Positions 22,983-35,020 of a DNA stretch of 64,000 nt are shown here, in pieces. Within the stretch, counting starts at the first letter, position 1. The number at the start of each line of letters is the position of its first letter. Source of the DNA: Sipunculus nudus (taxonomy: Eukaryota; Annelida; Sipuncula; Golfingiida; Sipunculidae); NCBI GenBank assembly GCA_026874595.1, contig CM049307.1, positions 48,645,678 to 48,709,677 of the forward strand, read 5' to 3'. Position numbers and translations under genes: made by a program. Under the pieces are notes generated by a model, which was not told where the DNA came from, did no database searches, and was given only the letters and a program-made list of their open reading frames with translations.

Positions 22983-23560
22983 GGGTCACTGTGCACCCCT
23001 TCTGGAATTTTGTGATTTAGGTATTTTTAGATCCCCAAATATCTCCAAATAATGAATCAAGATGTTAAAATTGATTATTTTAGGATACACTACCCTTTTA
23101 TTGAACTGAGAGAGAGACAACCGCTTCATTACGCACAACAACCACAGACAGGTATAGCCTTGTTACTGGGGAAGGGTATAAAAATTCTTATAGCTCGCAT
23201 AATATTTGACATATTTACTTAAAATAAACTGCATGTATTGTATTCACAAACAGTCGGAAAAAGTCACTGATAGATATAATCATATATATTTCTCACAAGT
23301 TTTTGGTGACAAAGCAATTAATTATGATATTAATAAAACATCCTGAAGAAATTTCACAGAACTCTTTGCTGTTGATGATTTGTAAAGACATTTTGACATT
23401 TCTGAAGTTCTAGTTTATGAATTTATTATTCTGTTTTGATCACAATTTTTATAACAGGTGTACAATGTGTTCCGGTGTTCCTCTTTCGATGTACCTCACC
23501 GTGACGCTTCCCTAATACCATAAACAGTCATTGTTTTGAAACTAAGGGTTTAAACACTAG
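22180..23560. repeat. Direct duplication of a ~600-800 bp unit around a (TA)n tract
   Basis: Unit 1 (about 22180-22850) and unit 2 (about 22978-23560) share, in order, GGGGTCACCGTGCACCCC-like, TTTAGATCCCCAA, GAATTAAGATGTTAA-like, GGATACAC, GACAACCGC, ACAGGT and GCTTCCCTAATAC blocks. Identity is clearly below 90 per cent, so this is an old duplication or two copies of one element. Confidence 0.65.
22915..22979. repeat. (TA)n microsatellite
   Basis: Uninterrupted TA dinucleotides for about 64 bp, between the two duplicated units. Confidence 0.95.
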
Positions 23561-23942
23561 TAAACTCTTTATACAGATCATTTCGAATATATAAGTGTTT
23601 AAGGATATAAAACTTTCTCCAAGTATAAGGACTAACCTGTGTTATTTTATCCCTTCTGAAATGTTGAGGTTTCTGTCCTCATGACCTTATACCTTGTAAA
23701 TCCTTTCTGTCATATTGTGTCATCCTTTGGCGAATTTCAAAAGGGGGTAATGTACATTGTGTAATACCTAATATTGAAGCTTCTGTCTTTATTGCCCATT
23801 GCCCATTCGTTTACTATTTTTAAGTATCAATTCGTATAGTGAACCAAGGAACTATAATAAATTAAGCTATGAGTAATGGTTCACTTTTCACCAACTTATT
23901 GCTTGCATCTCAAGTGAGCTCAGATTACCAGACCATAAGTGG

Positions 23943-26272
23943 CTAAAAAGGGTACAAATGGTAATGACTGGACCTAGAATCTTCATTCTCGACACACAGG
24001 GAGACCCATGATAAGTCTCCATGGAAACCTGAAATTTGGTCTCTGTCACCCATATCCTTTGAGCTATGGCACTCCAAAGTACAGCTCAGAATAATGGAAA
24101 ATTTGATACAAAAGCTAAAGTATCTGAACAACTAATGCAGAGATAACCATAATTGTTTGCATGGATATTGATCATGGAGTGTTTCATAAGTTTCTGCAGA
24201 CTGGTGGCACCACCTGTATTTGTTCGGGTTTTTTTACGAAATTTTTCTCTATTTTTGAGACCTTTAAAGATATGAACATCTGTTAACAGGGCACAAATCA
24301 TAAAAACTGGACCAAGAATCTTCATTCTTGACACACAGGGAGACCCATGAAAAGTCTCCATGGAAACCTGAAATTAGGTCTCTGTTACCCATATTCTTTA
24401 AGCTGTATGGCTTCAAAATACCCCCCCCCCCCCCCCAGAATAATGGAAAATTTGATACCAAAAACTGCAGTATCTCAATAACTACAACACTGATGGTCCT
24501 GATTTTCTGCATACATATTGATCATGAGCTGTTCCATCAGTTTCTGCAGACTGGGTGTGCCACCTCTATTTTTTTTCAAATTTTTACGAATTTTTTTCTT
24601 TTTTTTGAGACCTTTAAAGATGTAGTTATCTGTCAACAGGGTACAAATCCCAACAACTGGACCTAGAATCTTCATTCTTGTCATGCAAGAAGGCCCATGA
24701 AATGTGCCTGTGGAAACTTGAAATTAGGTCTCTGTTACCCATATCCTTCAAGCTATAGGACTCCTAAGTATCCCTCAGAATAATGGACAATTTGATACAA
24801 AAGCTGAAGTATCTGAACAACTAATGCAGAGATCACCATGATTCTTTGCATGGATATTGACCATTAAGTGTTTTTATTAGTTTCTGCAGACTGGTGGAGC
24901 CACCTGTATTTTTGTACAGACAAAACGAAGTTTTGCGGATACTATGTTTTGACCGAGTTCCTCCGCCGCCGCGGCGTCCGTTTCCATAGAGCTCCTCGGA
25001 AACTAATGGACTGATTTTTCTGAAACTTACACCAATTGTCGGGTCACATTTGAACTGGTGCCTAACCAATTTGCGTTGACCTCTGACCTTTCCTCTCTAT
25101 CCAGTGTCCATTTGTGGGCCTGTATCCACTAATAAACCCTCATATCTCGGGAACCGTTTGACCGATCAGGAAATAAAATTGATACAAATGTAGCCCTTGG
25201 ATTGCTTTGTAACATACACAAAAAATGGTGGCGCCACCTGTAACCATGTTTGCACAGTGTCCATCTGTTCATCTGCTTAGGGTTAAAATCACTCGTATCT
25301 CTGCAGTGAATTGACTAATTCACCTGAAATTCGTCATGCATATACATCCTGGATAGCTTTCTTGATTTTATGACGGGGGCGCCACCTACATTCACATTCA
25401 CGCAGATGACATCCAAACTCATATCTCGGGAACCGTTTGACTGATTGGACAAAAATTTTGCATGTGTATAGATCTCACATAGCTCTTTATCATATGCAAA
25501 ACTGGTGGAGCCACCTGCAACCATTTTTGCACAGCGTCTGTCTGTTATTCTGCCGTGGCCTAAAATCACTCATTTCTCTGTAGTGGTTCGACATAACTGC
25601 CTAAAATTTTGCAGGTTTATACATCGTGGACAGCTTTCTTGATTTTATGACAGTTGGTGCCACCTACATTCTTGTTACGCTGCACACATCCAAGCTCATA
25701 TCTCAGGAACCATTTGACCGATTGGGCCAAAATTGTGCATGTGTTTAGATCTCACATAGGTCTTTATCATACACAAAACTGGAGGGGTCACCTGCAAAGA
25801 TTTTTGCACAGTGTCTGTCTGTTTGTCTGCCATGGGCAAAAATTGCTCATATACATGTAGTGGTTTGACTTTTCTGCCTAAAATTTTGCAGGTGTATACA
25901 ACTTGGACAGCTTTCTGGATTTGTGGTAGGTGGCACAACCTACATACACATTTAGGCTGCAGACATCCATGCTAATATGCAACATACCTTACTCTATTTC
26001 CCCTTGCCACTCAATCAATGCCTCACTTCACCTGTTCACCTCTGATTTTGGCGGATACATGTAGTCACTTGTCGGTTACCCGTATTCTAGTTTTAAAAGT
26101 TTACACATTTTTTCTCTATTTTTGAGATATATAAATACAGACTTAATCTTGGCCTGTTGGTTAATCTGTTTGATGCTTCAGTTGAATGGGTATATACTAC
26201 CATTCTGATGATAAAATTTCCTTTTGCCAATCTCTTCCAAGTCAGCTGAGCATCATGACCCATGGGTCACTT
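23943..26272 (+). mobile_element. Second copy of O with nested M, 5'-truncated, without I
   Basis: The sequence enters inside an array-A unit at about 23943 (GGGTACAAATGGTAATGAC), so the O 5' end is missing. Array-A units run to about 24911 and M from 24912 to 26090. The O 3' end with CATGACCCATGGGTCACTTG lies at 26252-26271. It is the closest relative of 15329-21104 in the window. It contains a C run of about 16 at 24421-24436. Confidence 0.7.
24912..26090 (+). mobile_element. Element M, second copy (no I insertion)
   Basis: It begins ACAAAACGAAGTTTTGCGGATAC and ends with hairpin GTAGTCACTTGTCGGTTAC, then CCGTATTCTAG (26080-26090). At about 25631-25646 it reads CAGCTTTCTTGATTTTATGA without interruption, exactly where the first M copy is split by element I. 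It has fewer B units than the first copy. Confidence 0.7.
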
Positions 26273-27640
26273 GTTACAGTTTATTTTCTTGCAAAAGCTG
26301 CCTGGATAAACCTGTATCTTTTTGCTTACAAATACCACAAAATGAATCCCCAATTAATCCCCTTTGTTGGAGCCAAATAAATATTATACCAATAAACATA
26401 TGGGTACACTGATACACTAAAACTCATAATTAAAAGGTTACTTCATGGTAATAATTTTCATCTATCCAAAACATACTCCCTTGCAAAAAGGCCTGTCCTA
26501 AATATCCCAGTCCCAAACATCCTAGTCTGAAATGTCCTAGTCCAAAACATCTGTGTCCAAAACATCTGGTACTACCCTACATTCAGGCTAATATATAATG
26601 TCATAATTCTATAACCTACATTTCTATAAAGTAACTTAACAATTAAGTTTTTTTGGTAAATGCAGACTTTTCTCTAGTTCAGGTTGTATACATTAATTTC
26701 CCCTTCACAAAGCCTTAAGCTATGAGCAAAAATTTGCAATCGATTTTAATTGATAATCAGCCAATTACTATGATACACTGTGTCATGGAATGAAATGACT
26801 GTTAAAAAACTGTAAAATTCCCTTGATTGTGGAATAAATAGTGTGATAAACTGTTTTCAATAAGCTGTTCATGAATATTGATCTGAAAGACAGACAGACA
26901 GATAAGAAATATTGCTTGCAAGTCTGAACCAAGCCAGAAAATATTCTGTCCCAGTCCAAACACAAGATGTGTGTCTGTAAGGGCTGGAAACTGGCTTAGC
27001 TGTGCATGCACATACTTCAGGCTGACTAGGTCCAGAGTTCAGGCCTGCCAGCACTGGACACCAGTGATACTGCAGCCCTGATCAACTGATAAGATATAAA
27101 TGAGGTGTGACTGAAAGTGGAATTTTGCATCACATCTTCTTGGCTGAGAATCTGAGTGAGTGCTTACAAGTAATGATGATAGGACTGGTATCCATTGAAC
27201 ACCCATGGGAATTTTTTTAAAGCCAACAAATTATATATTTTTTTCAGATATCAAACTTTTTTTTATTTATACCAAATTCCTCCATTTTTTTTCAAAACAG
27301 CATCTTGTTGAACTTTGAATGAAAAGTTTTGTGAGGAAGAGGGAACATTATAAACTCTCTTTAACAGGTTACCTGCCTGATGGTTTTTTCTTGCAATTTA
27401 AATCAAGGGGGTCTTGATAAACACTCTTCAGTGTCTTGAAAACTAAACTTGAAACTTATGTTCTTTGCTCAATAAAGCTTAAAAATTATAAATATATTGT
27501 CAATCAGGATTAAATAGTGATGTTGCCAGAGTTCTGAAATATCAGTAATGTAAACGACACACAACATTATACCATATGAGTGTGCATGTGTAACTAGACA
27601 TTACAAGTGCTTCCCTTACCAGAAAGTAACCTTATGTAAT
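26273..27640. other. Intergenic sequence
   Basis: AT-rich. A short run of CCAAAACATCCTAGTC-like 15-16 bp repeats lies at about 26490-26575. No gene recognised. Confidence 0.5.
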
Positions 27641-27642
27641 AA

Positions 27643-29397
27643 CTAGAATACGGGTAGTCGACAAGCGACTACGTGTATCCGCCTAAATCAGAGTGGAACG
27701 GGTGAAGTGAGGCATGGATTAAGTGGCAAGGGGAAATAGAGTGAAGTGTTGCATATTAGCATGGATGTCTGCAGCCAAATTGTGTATGAAGGTTGCCCCC
27801 CCCCCCCCACCACAAAATCCAGAAAGCCGTCCCAGTTGTATACATATGCAAAATTTAAGGCAGATAAGTCAAACCACTACATGTATATGAGTGATTTTAG
27901 CCCGTGGCAGACAATCAGATGGACGCTGAGCAAAAATGGTTGCAGGTGACGGCACCAGTTTTGCGTATGATAAAGAGCTATGTGAGAACTATACACATGC
28001 AAAACTTTGGCCCAATCGGTCAAACGGTTCCCAAGATATGAGCTTGGATGTCTGCTGCATAAACTAGAATGCAGGTGGCTCCACCTGTCATAAAATCAAG
28101 AGAGCTGTCGGGGATGTATAAACCTGCAAAATTTTAGCCAGATATGTCAAACCACTGCCGAGATATGAGTGATTTTATCCCATGGCAGACAAACAGACAG
28201 GAGCTGTGCAAAAATGGCTGTAGGTGGCGCCACCAGTTTTGCGTATGTTATAAAGCTCTCCAAGGGCTACATTTGTGCAAAAAAATTTTCCTGATCGGTC
28301 AAACGGTTCCCGAGATATGAGCTTGGATGTCTGCAGCGTAAACGTGAATGTAGGTGGCGCCACCTGTCACAAAATCAGAAAAGCTATCCAGGATGTATAC
28401 GCATGCCTAATTTCAGGTGAATTAGTCAAGTCACTGCAGAGATATGAGTGATTTTAACCCAAGGCAGACGAACAGATGGACACTGTGCAAACATGGTTGC
28501 AGGTGGCGCCACCATTTTTTGTGTATGTTATAAAGCTCTCCAAGGGCTACATTTGTGCAAAAAAATTTTCCTGATCGGTCAAACGGTTCCCGAGATATGA
28601 GCTTGGATGTCTGCAGCGTAAATGTGAATGTAGGTGGCGCCACCTGTCACAAAATCAGAAAAGCTATCCAGGATGTATACGCATGCCAAATTTCAGGTGA
28701 ATTAGTCAAGTCACTGCAGAGATATGAGTGATTTTAACCCAAAGCAGACGAACAGATGGACACTGTGCAAACATGGTTGCAGGTGGCGCCACCATTTTTT
28801 GTGTATGTTATAAAGCTCTCCAAGGGCTACATTTGTGCAAAAAAATTTTCCTGATTGGTCAAACGGTTCCCAAGATATGAGCTTGGATGTCTGGAGCGTA
28901 AATGTGAATGTAGGTGGCGCCACCTGTCACAAAATCAGAAAAGCTATCCAGGATGTATAAGCATGCAAAATTTCAGGTGAATTAGTCAATTCACTGCAGA
29001 GATATGAGTGATTTTAACCCAAGGCAGACTAACAGATGGACACTGTGCAAACATGGTTGCAGGTGGCGCCACCATTTTTTGTGTATGTTATAAAGCTCTC
29101 CAAGGGCTACATTTGTGCAAAAAAAATTTCCTGATCGGTCAAACGGTTCCCGAGATATGTGGGTTTATGTGTGGAAACAGACGCACAAACGGACGCAGAG
29201 CGCAGAGGAAAGGTCAGAGGTCAAAACAAAATCGGGGCGCAGCAGTTCACATGTGACCCGAACATAATCCCGGGTTTCGTAAAATTCCGCCCAGCGGTTA
29301 CGGAGGAGTTCTCCGGAAACCTACGCGGCGGCGGCGGCGGCGGCGGCGGCGTGCAGCTGAAAACATAGTATCCGCAAAACTCTGTTTTGGCGGATAC
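27643..29397 (-). mobile_element. Element I, inverted solo copy
   Basis: The 3' terminus (minus strand) is CTAG at 27643-27646 with the same perfect GTAGTCG/CGACTAC hairpin. The 5' terminus is the TATCCGCC hairpin near 29370-29396 followed by the CCG run. It aligns with 18640-20467 over the 5' 250 bp with few mismatches. B-array palindromes sit at 28223, 28353, 28502, 28633, 28782, 28913 and 29062. It is about 1755 bp long and is not enclosed by an M element, so it inserted independently. A C run of about 12 at 27797-27809 is local. Confidence 0.75.
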
Positions 29398-29455
29398 AAT
29401 TACCATTTCCATAGCTGTGAAAGGATTTTCAAATTTTCTTGAATAACAAAGATAT

Positions 29456-29556
29456 AAAACTTTCTTTAGTTATTGAATTTATCCCAGTTATTCCTATGAT
29501 GTGATAAAACTTTTTCTTAGTTATTGAATTTATCCAAGTTGTTCCTATGATGTGTT
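29456..29556. repeat. Two tandem ~51-bp units
   Basis: AAAACTTTCTTTAGTTATTG is followed 51 bp later by AAAACTTTTTCTTAGTTATT, and both units continue with GAATTTATCC and TTCCTATGATGTG. Confidence 0.8.
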
Positions 29557-30122
29557 ACAAGTAACATGTAACATCATAACCTTCAAAATTCTAGTAATAG
29601 GATGAGATAATTACAAATTCAGTTTATCTCTCTGAATAAAATGTCTTCATATTTGTATCAATTGGTCGCCTGATTTTTTTGTAAATGTTTAAGAATTGTT
29701 GTAATTAACAAAAATAGGCTAACCATGCTTCCTGAATATAATGATCACATTATGTGCTTTTACTATTAATTTGGAGTTGAAGAAAATAAAATTCTACAAA
29801 GTGCCTTACATTAATATTACTCTCTGAAGGTAATTACTGAGGAGATTTTTTTTAATACATTGCTTCCTGTTTTTTTTATTTGATAATCAGACCATTTATG
29901 CTAAAAAAAACATAATATAGATACATGTCCTTATTTGGATCAATTGGTCATTCAAAGATCCTGAAAACAGCCCCATGAACAAAGGTGTGCATTAAGGAAA
30001 TGTCAGTTATATTTGTTGTACATGTATTAAGTTGACATTTGCCGAAAATTCACAGTTTTATTAAGTTAATTTGTGCATCTATAAGCAGTGAGTGCAAAGG
30101 TTAACTTAGTAGGGAGCTTCAT

Positions 30123-30475
30123 CACTCAGAGTCACTCCTGGTCACTCTTGGTCACTACCTGTCAATCACCCACCAACAAGGATCACTGGTGGTCAAAGTC
30201 ATTATCACCTCTCATCAAGCTAGTGTCTGGTGGAGTAACTATGTTCACTCAGCATCACTGCCAGTCACTCCTGGTCACTAAGCAAATTATTAATTAGTCA
30301 CACCCCATCAACTGATCCCCAGGGCTGCTAAACTATCACTGCTGGTCACACAGTGATAGTCTGTGAACAGTTTAGTCACTCCCCATCACTTCTAATTACC
30401 TGTTGCGTGGCAATGACCAGGAGTGATGAAACCGGTCACAGACCTTCACTTTGTGATAGCCCAGTTCTCATAGTG
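30123..30475 (-). mobile_element. 353-bp CACTA-like MITE, copy C2 (inverted)
   Basis: Inverted copy of 21699-22051 with identical length and very high similarity. On the minus strand it starts CACTATGAGAACTGGGC. The other end reads CACTCAGAG on the plus strand. The two copies could pair as 353-bp arms across 8 kb. Confidence 0.6.
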
Positions 30476-31307
30476 TATGTTATTGGATTGTTTCAGGTTT
30501 CTATTATTGAAATAGCTGGTTAAGAATATGATGATGAAATTTCCATCAAGTTAAGTCTTATGCATTCAGGTTCAGGTTGGTGTGCTGAATCAACATGGGG
30601 GGTGGTCACTGGTAGTATATTGCAATATATTGGCAATATATTTCTATTATGGCTGATCAGTTTAAATAGAAAAACTAAATTGAAATGAAGGAATGAGGGA
30701 TAAGTCTGATTAATTAGAATAGAACCAAAAACATACCTGGCATTTTTACAGAAATGGACTTAAATAGATACCTGAGAAAACCACCGCAAGAGTTTGAATG
30801 TTTCTTCGTTCACAGCATGTGATTCTAAGCTGTTTTTTTTTCCTGAATAGTAGTCATAAATTTATAAATATCTTCATTAGTTTTATCATGTGTTTAGGTC
30901 CATAAAATGTGCACAAATTCTCAGATTTAGCATAGTATGACATTTAAGTGTTATTTGCTTATGATTGTAATACACCAGTAATTTAGGATAACTTATCCTA
31001 ACTTATACTGAGGGGAAACTTATCATTATGGAATGTTATGACTTGGTCTGCATTTGTGTCACCAGACACTTCTCAACAAAGGCCAGTGAAAATTTATAAT
31101 AGTTTATTTATTCCAGTCATATAATATGGGTATTTCCATAATTTTTGTGATCTATGTGATTGAACTATGTGTTCAAGATATTAGGTAACTGTAATTTGAG
31201 TGAATGTATTATCTCTAATAATTTCATGTGATGATTAATTGACAGCAACTGGAAGCATTATTACATATTCATAAAGCCCTTGTGCCACATAAATCAAGTT
31301 TTAGATA

Positions 31308-32782
31308 CCGTATTTCCTTGAACAGACGCCGGGCCTTAAATAGTCGCCTGCCTTATTTAGACGCCGCGGCAAAATAATGTCCCAGAAAAAAATAAACGCC
31401 GGTCTTGTTCACAGGCCTGGTGTCAGGGTAGTTTCCATGTTTGCCACCAGATGTCTTATCCCTTCATTATAATTTGTGAATTTACCGGTCAAAGTGACCA
31501 TAAATTGTTGTATGAGTTTCGGTTTGTGTTGTACTGATAATTTGTTTAATTCCTCTTAGTCTATAAATCAATCTTTTATCTTACGTGAATCCTTGTTTCC
31601 ATAAGGGACACCAAATATTCCCGATTCGTCCATTATGATTAAAGCCGATCACCGATCCTAATAAACGATGCACAAATACGTCAGCAGTGAGAAGGCTAAC
31701 ACTATAACTGCTATGAAGCAATAGTAAATAGTACCGCTTGAAACAACGGTGAAAGTCTGTACCTCACGGATGGTTGAACAGAACTGTTCAAATACGTTTT
31801 TGCACACATTACTTCTGTAGCATGCAGACACCAAATGATGGTGTTGAGCGGTACAATTTCTAGCTACTGTAAAACCATATAACGCTCCTTGCTTTCATTT
31901 TAGCTCTTTTAAATGCCTCCCCACTGTTACCAAAACCACACTACTGAGATTATCTTTAAAGGTAAAAATAGTATGTACTCTTGTCAACAACTATATATTC
32001 AGTAATATTCCCGGCAGTAAATGTCATATACCAGTATATACCTGTTTAGACACGCTTGAGTACGCTGTGTCAAGCTGTATCAGATATAGACGGGAGGAAA
32101 GTGCCATGAAATTGACCTACGCTGTGCCGTTAATAAGAACCAACCCCCTGTATTTCGATGGAACCAATATAACAAGTTATACGCGGTGAACATTAAATGG
32201 AAGAGCCATCCCGTGTTTAGAGCGAAACAACGTTACCAAGTTCACGCGGTGAAAAATAAATGGAACAGCCACATAAAACACCTGGGTACCTGGTTTCGAG
32301 TAGTCCGCCACGTACGGACTCCATTTATCTGTGATATGGATTGTTTACTATATATGTCAGCGCTGCAAGACTGCAGCAAGGTTTCGAGGGGCCCGCGCGG
32401 ACCGATTTTTGTGGACAACCGCAATCTCCCGCTGTGATTCTACGTTAATTCTTAATATGGTGCGTGATTGTGGAGATTGCACGTGTCCTATATACCGATG
32501 GCGTCTAAGGACATTCCGTAAACACAATCCGTTTACCGGCGATGTTTTCAATTGTGTCAGTGATTAGTGACCGGCGGGTTCATGGTTCCGACGTGTTCTA
32601 TTTTTAGTTTGTCTGACGAGCCTGATGATGTATTTTTTTTAATAAACGCCGGCCTTAAATAGAAGCCGGCCTTGTTTAGACGCCAGTTTATTTCCGAAGG
32701 CCTGAGTGTCATGTTGTCATGGCTAGATCAAAGCAGGGTCTGAAAAAAATAAACGCCCGGGCGTCTGTTCAAGGAAATACGG
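31308..32782. mobile_element. 1.48-kb TIR element with TA target duplication
   Basis: The ends are inverted: CCGTATTTCCTTGAACAGAC on the left, GTCTGTTCAAGGAAATACGG on the right, flanked by TA (31306-31307 and 32783-32784). GACGCC/GGCGTC and AAATAAACGCCGG words recur near both ends. The interior has a higher GC content than the flanks but no transposase-length ORF. The TA flanks fit Tc1/mariner or a related superfamily; non-autonomous. Confidence 0.75.
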
Positions 32783-33049
32783 TAACTGTTGTATCATTTG
32801 GTGATATTTCATTGTTTCTTAAACTGATAATGTATATGAATGTCGATAAATTTAATCTTAATAAGTGTTTTTTGTTCTGAAATATATCATCTGGATTCTG
32901 AAAATATTTTGGCCATTAATTCCAATTATTTCAGGTTATTATTAGGGCCCTGTTTGAAAAAGTGGTACTATATAGTGATGCAACGTCCTTCTGTCTGTCG
33001 TTCAGTCCATCAGTGATGCTTTCTTTTGCATGCAATATCTCAACGAAAA

Positions 33050-33520
33050 GATGCTTGATCTTTCTCAAATTCATAGGGATTTAATTGGTGCCTTTGAGGG
33101 TTCCAGACATTTATTATTATAGATGTCCAATGCAATATGGCCACCACAGTACAATCAGTGATTTTCTTCTTGTTAATTATTTAAAAAAAACAAATATATT
33201 TGATCTTTCTCAAATTCACAAAGATCATTGGTGCCTTTGAGGGCTCCAGACCAATTGAATGACAGATCCATTCAGAATCCAATATGGCTGCTTGAGCAAA
33301 ATCAGATTTTCTTATGGGCACATCTCAAAGGTAATTTGTTTAATACTGTTATCTTTCTCAAAGTCACAGGGAGGATTGGTACTTATCAGGCTTCTAACCC
33401 TATTAAATTATACAGACCCATCCAAAAAGAAATATATCTGCCAGAGCATTTTTCACGCAGTTATCTACCAGATAATACATTTGATCTTTCTCAAATTCAC
33501 AGGGAGGATTGGTTTTCATA
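33050..33520. repeat. Tandem array of ~130-150 bp units
   Basis: TTGATCTTTCTCAAATTCA-like words recur at about 33056, 33200, 33351 (ATCTTTCTCAAAGTCACAG) and 33478, each followed by GGATTGGT or ATTGGTGCC. The region starts after a CTGTCTGTCGTTCAGTCC word, resembling the lead-in of the O/N families. Four decayed units; probably another tandem-core element. Confidence 0.65.
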
Positions 33521-34305
33521 AGTAATTACTAGATGAAACCTTTGTTTTAAGACAGATCTCCTTGATTTCCTGGAGAGTCCTGGAAATGGCCATTTCAAAA
33601 ACCAGATCTGGAGAACAGTTTTTGAACAGGTGTTATTGAATTTAGGTAAAAGGGTCCAAGAATGTCTATAGATCAGAGTTGAACATGCAAGTCAGGTCCC
33701 ATACAGTGAACCAATATTATTTGTAAGTTGTTGAATTGATCACCCAACAACTTGTACATATACTGTTGTTCTTCAACATTTTTTTGTCATGCTCGCTTAT
33801 TAACTGAACCATTGTTTTAAACCAAATTGTTTATTTAGTGTCACCTTGCATTCCAAGCTTTCTCTTTCATCACATGTTTAAGAAGGCTTGGCATCTACAT
33901 TGATCAGTTATTGTCTTAAGTTATGGCATTTACCACTGTATGATGCTAGTCATTTGGTCCTGGAAAATGCCTCCTGAAAAGGTCCTGAACAATTGACCTA
34001 TCCATGAACTCTATGTGACCTTAATCGCATATTCATTCAATGAATAATCATAAGCATTTGACTAACGAGCTACCAATCGGGTGACTTAAACATTGTAAAG
34101 TGTCAATCATCTGACAAAAACAAAATTTTGCATAATTTGACAGAGCTCTGTCAAACAGAACGTGTAGTCTGTACCAGTAGGCAGTATCCAGGTCGGCATG
34201 TTTTCCGGGATATTTTTTTATATAAAGGAGACAGTATAAAAAATTTAAGGCTATAGGCTGCAAGAGCCATTCCTCATGACTACTGAGTGAATAATAATGT
34301 CTTAC

Positions 34306-34482
34306 CTGGCATGTAATTCGTATGACACAAATAATGCAAAATATTGCAAGACAGTTCATAATGACCGCGATATAGTAAATAATGATCAGGCGATACCAGT
34401 TGATGACGTCAGTCAATATGACGTCATGCGTCATCGTCCTTTGTGACGTCATTATTATGTCTGAAGAAGCTCTCGCTACCAT
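34306..34482 (-). CDS. Candidate first exon of an unrecognised minus-strand gene
   Basis: An open frame from ATG at 34482 to a strong donor (GCCAG/GTAAGA, junction 34306/34305) gives 59 codons. It includes a hydrophobic stretch LIIIYYIAVIMNCLAIFCII, which could be a membrane segment or, from the internal Met, a signal peptide. The frame stays open past the donor to 34048. No family was recognised, and no downstream exon could be named. It could be chance; confidence is low. Confidence 0.2.
34404..34451. promoter_or_regulatory. Cluster of three perfect CRE sites (TGACGTCA)
   Basis: TGACGTCA occurs at 34404-34411, 34419-34426 and 34444-34451. This palindrome is the full consensus site for CREB/ATF bZIP factors, and three within 48 bp is far above chance. 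Short open frames start on both strands here (plus ATG at 34457, 41 codons to a stop at 34582; minus ATG at 34482). It may be the promoter of an unannotated transcript, or an enhancer for a neighbour. Confidence 0.55.
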
Positions 34483-34977
34483 GGGTATGGAAGACCTGTG
34501 TAGGAGCGTTTTGGGGGCTCATTATAATAATAAGTTAAAAGGGCGGAGCATTTGGGCTGTGGTGGATAGGTCAATTTCTTGAATTTTGTAAGCTTGTATC
34601 TGTATTAGACCTGGAGGGTTTCTGCTGGGAGCAAATATAATCTAAAATTATCAAGTTTGAGAGTATGTCTGTAATGAGACTGAAGCAATACAGTTTAAAT
34701 AACTCAAATAATGTGAAATAACAAGGGGAGTATTCAAAGATAAATACTGATCAGTTTCACTAAATGCTATGAACTGTTAAGAAAAGTTTACAATAACTTT
34801 GGTTCATTATCTCCTGTGTTAATTAACACTTGGATCAATGGGAGTGGTAAAACGGCTTGGAGAACCTAATGAAATTGAAATTAAGAGCCATGAACAGCAT
34901 TCAAAGATAGTTTATATCAACACAGTCCCAATCATTCAACTCCAATACATCAACGATCAAAGATCAGGATATAAAGC

Positions 34978-34983
34978 TTTATT
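34978..34983 (-). terminator. Likely HAUS2 polyadenylation signal
   Basis: AATAAA on the minus strand about 38 nt after the HAUS2 stop codon. Confidence 0.5.
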
Positions 34984-35020
34984 TACAAACAAATATAAAA
35001 ATTCTAAAGAAAATACTGGT

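Noticed and set aside
22774-22989. Open frame encoding a run of Tyr-Ile repeats
   Set aside because: It is a translation of the (TA)n microsatellite.
18640-29397. CRISPR-like interpretation of the evenly spaced palindromes
   Set aside because: The host is a eukaryote and the intervals between palindromes are themselves repeated, not unique spacers. The pattern is a tandem repeat inside transposons.
34048-34305. Continuation of the long minus-strand open frame past the strong donor
   Set aside because: It is the longest open frame in the gap, but it has no recognised family and lies after a good splice donor. Only the part before the donor was kept, as a low-confidence exon.
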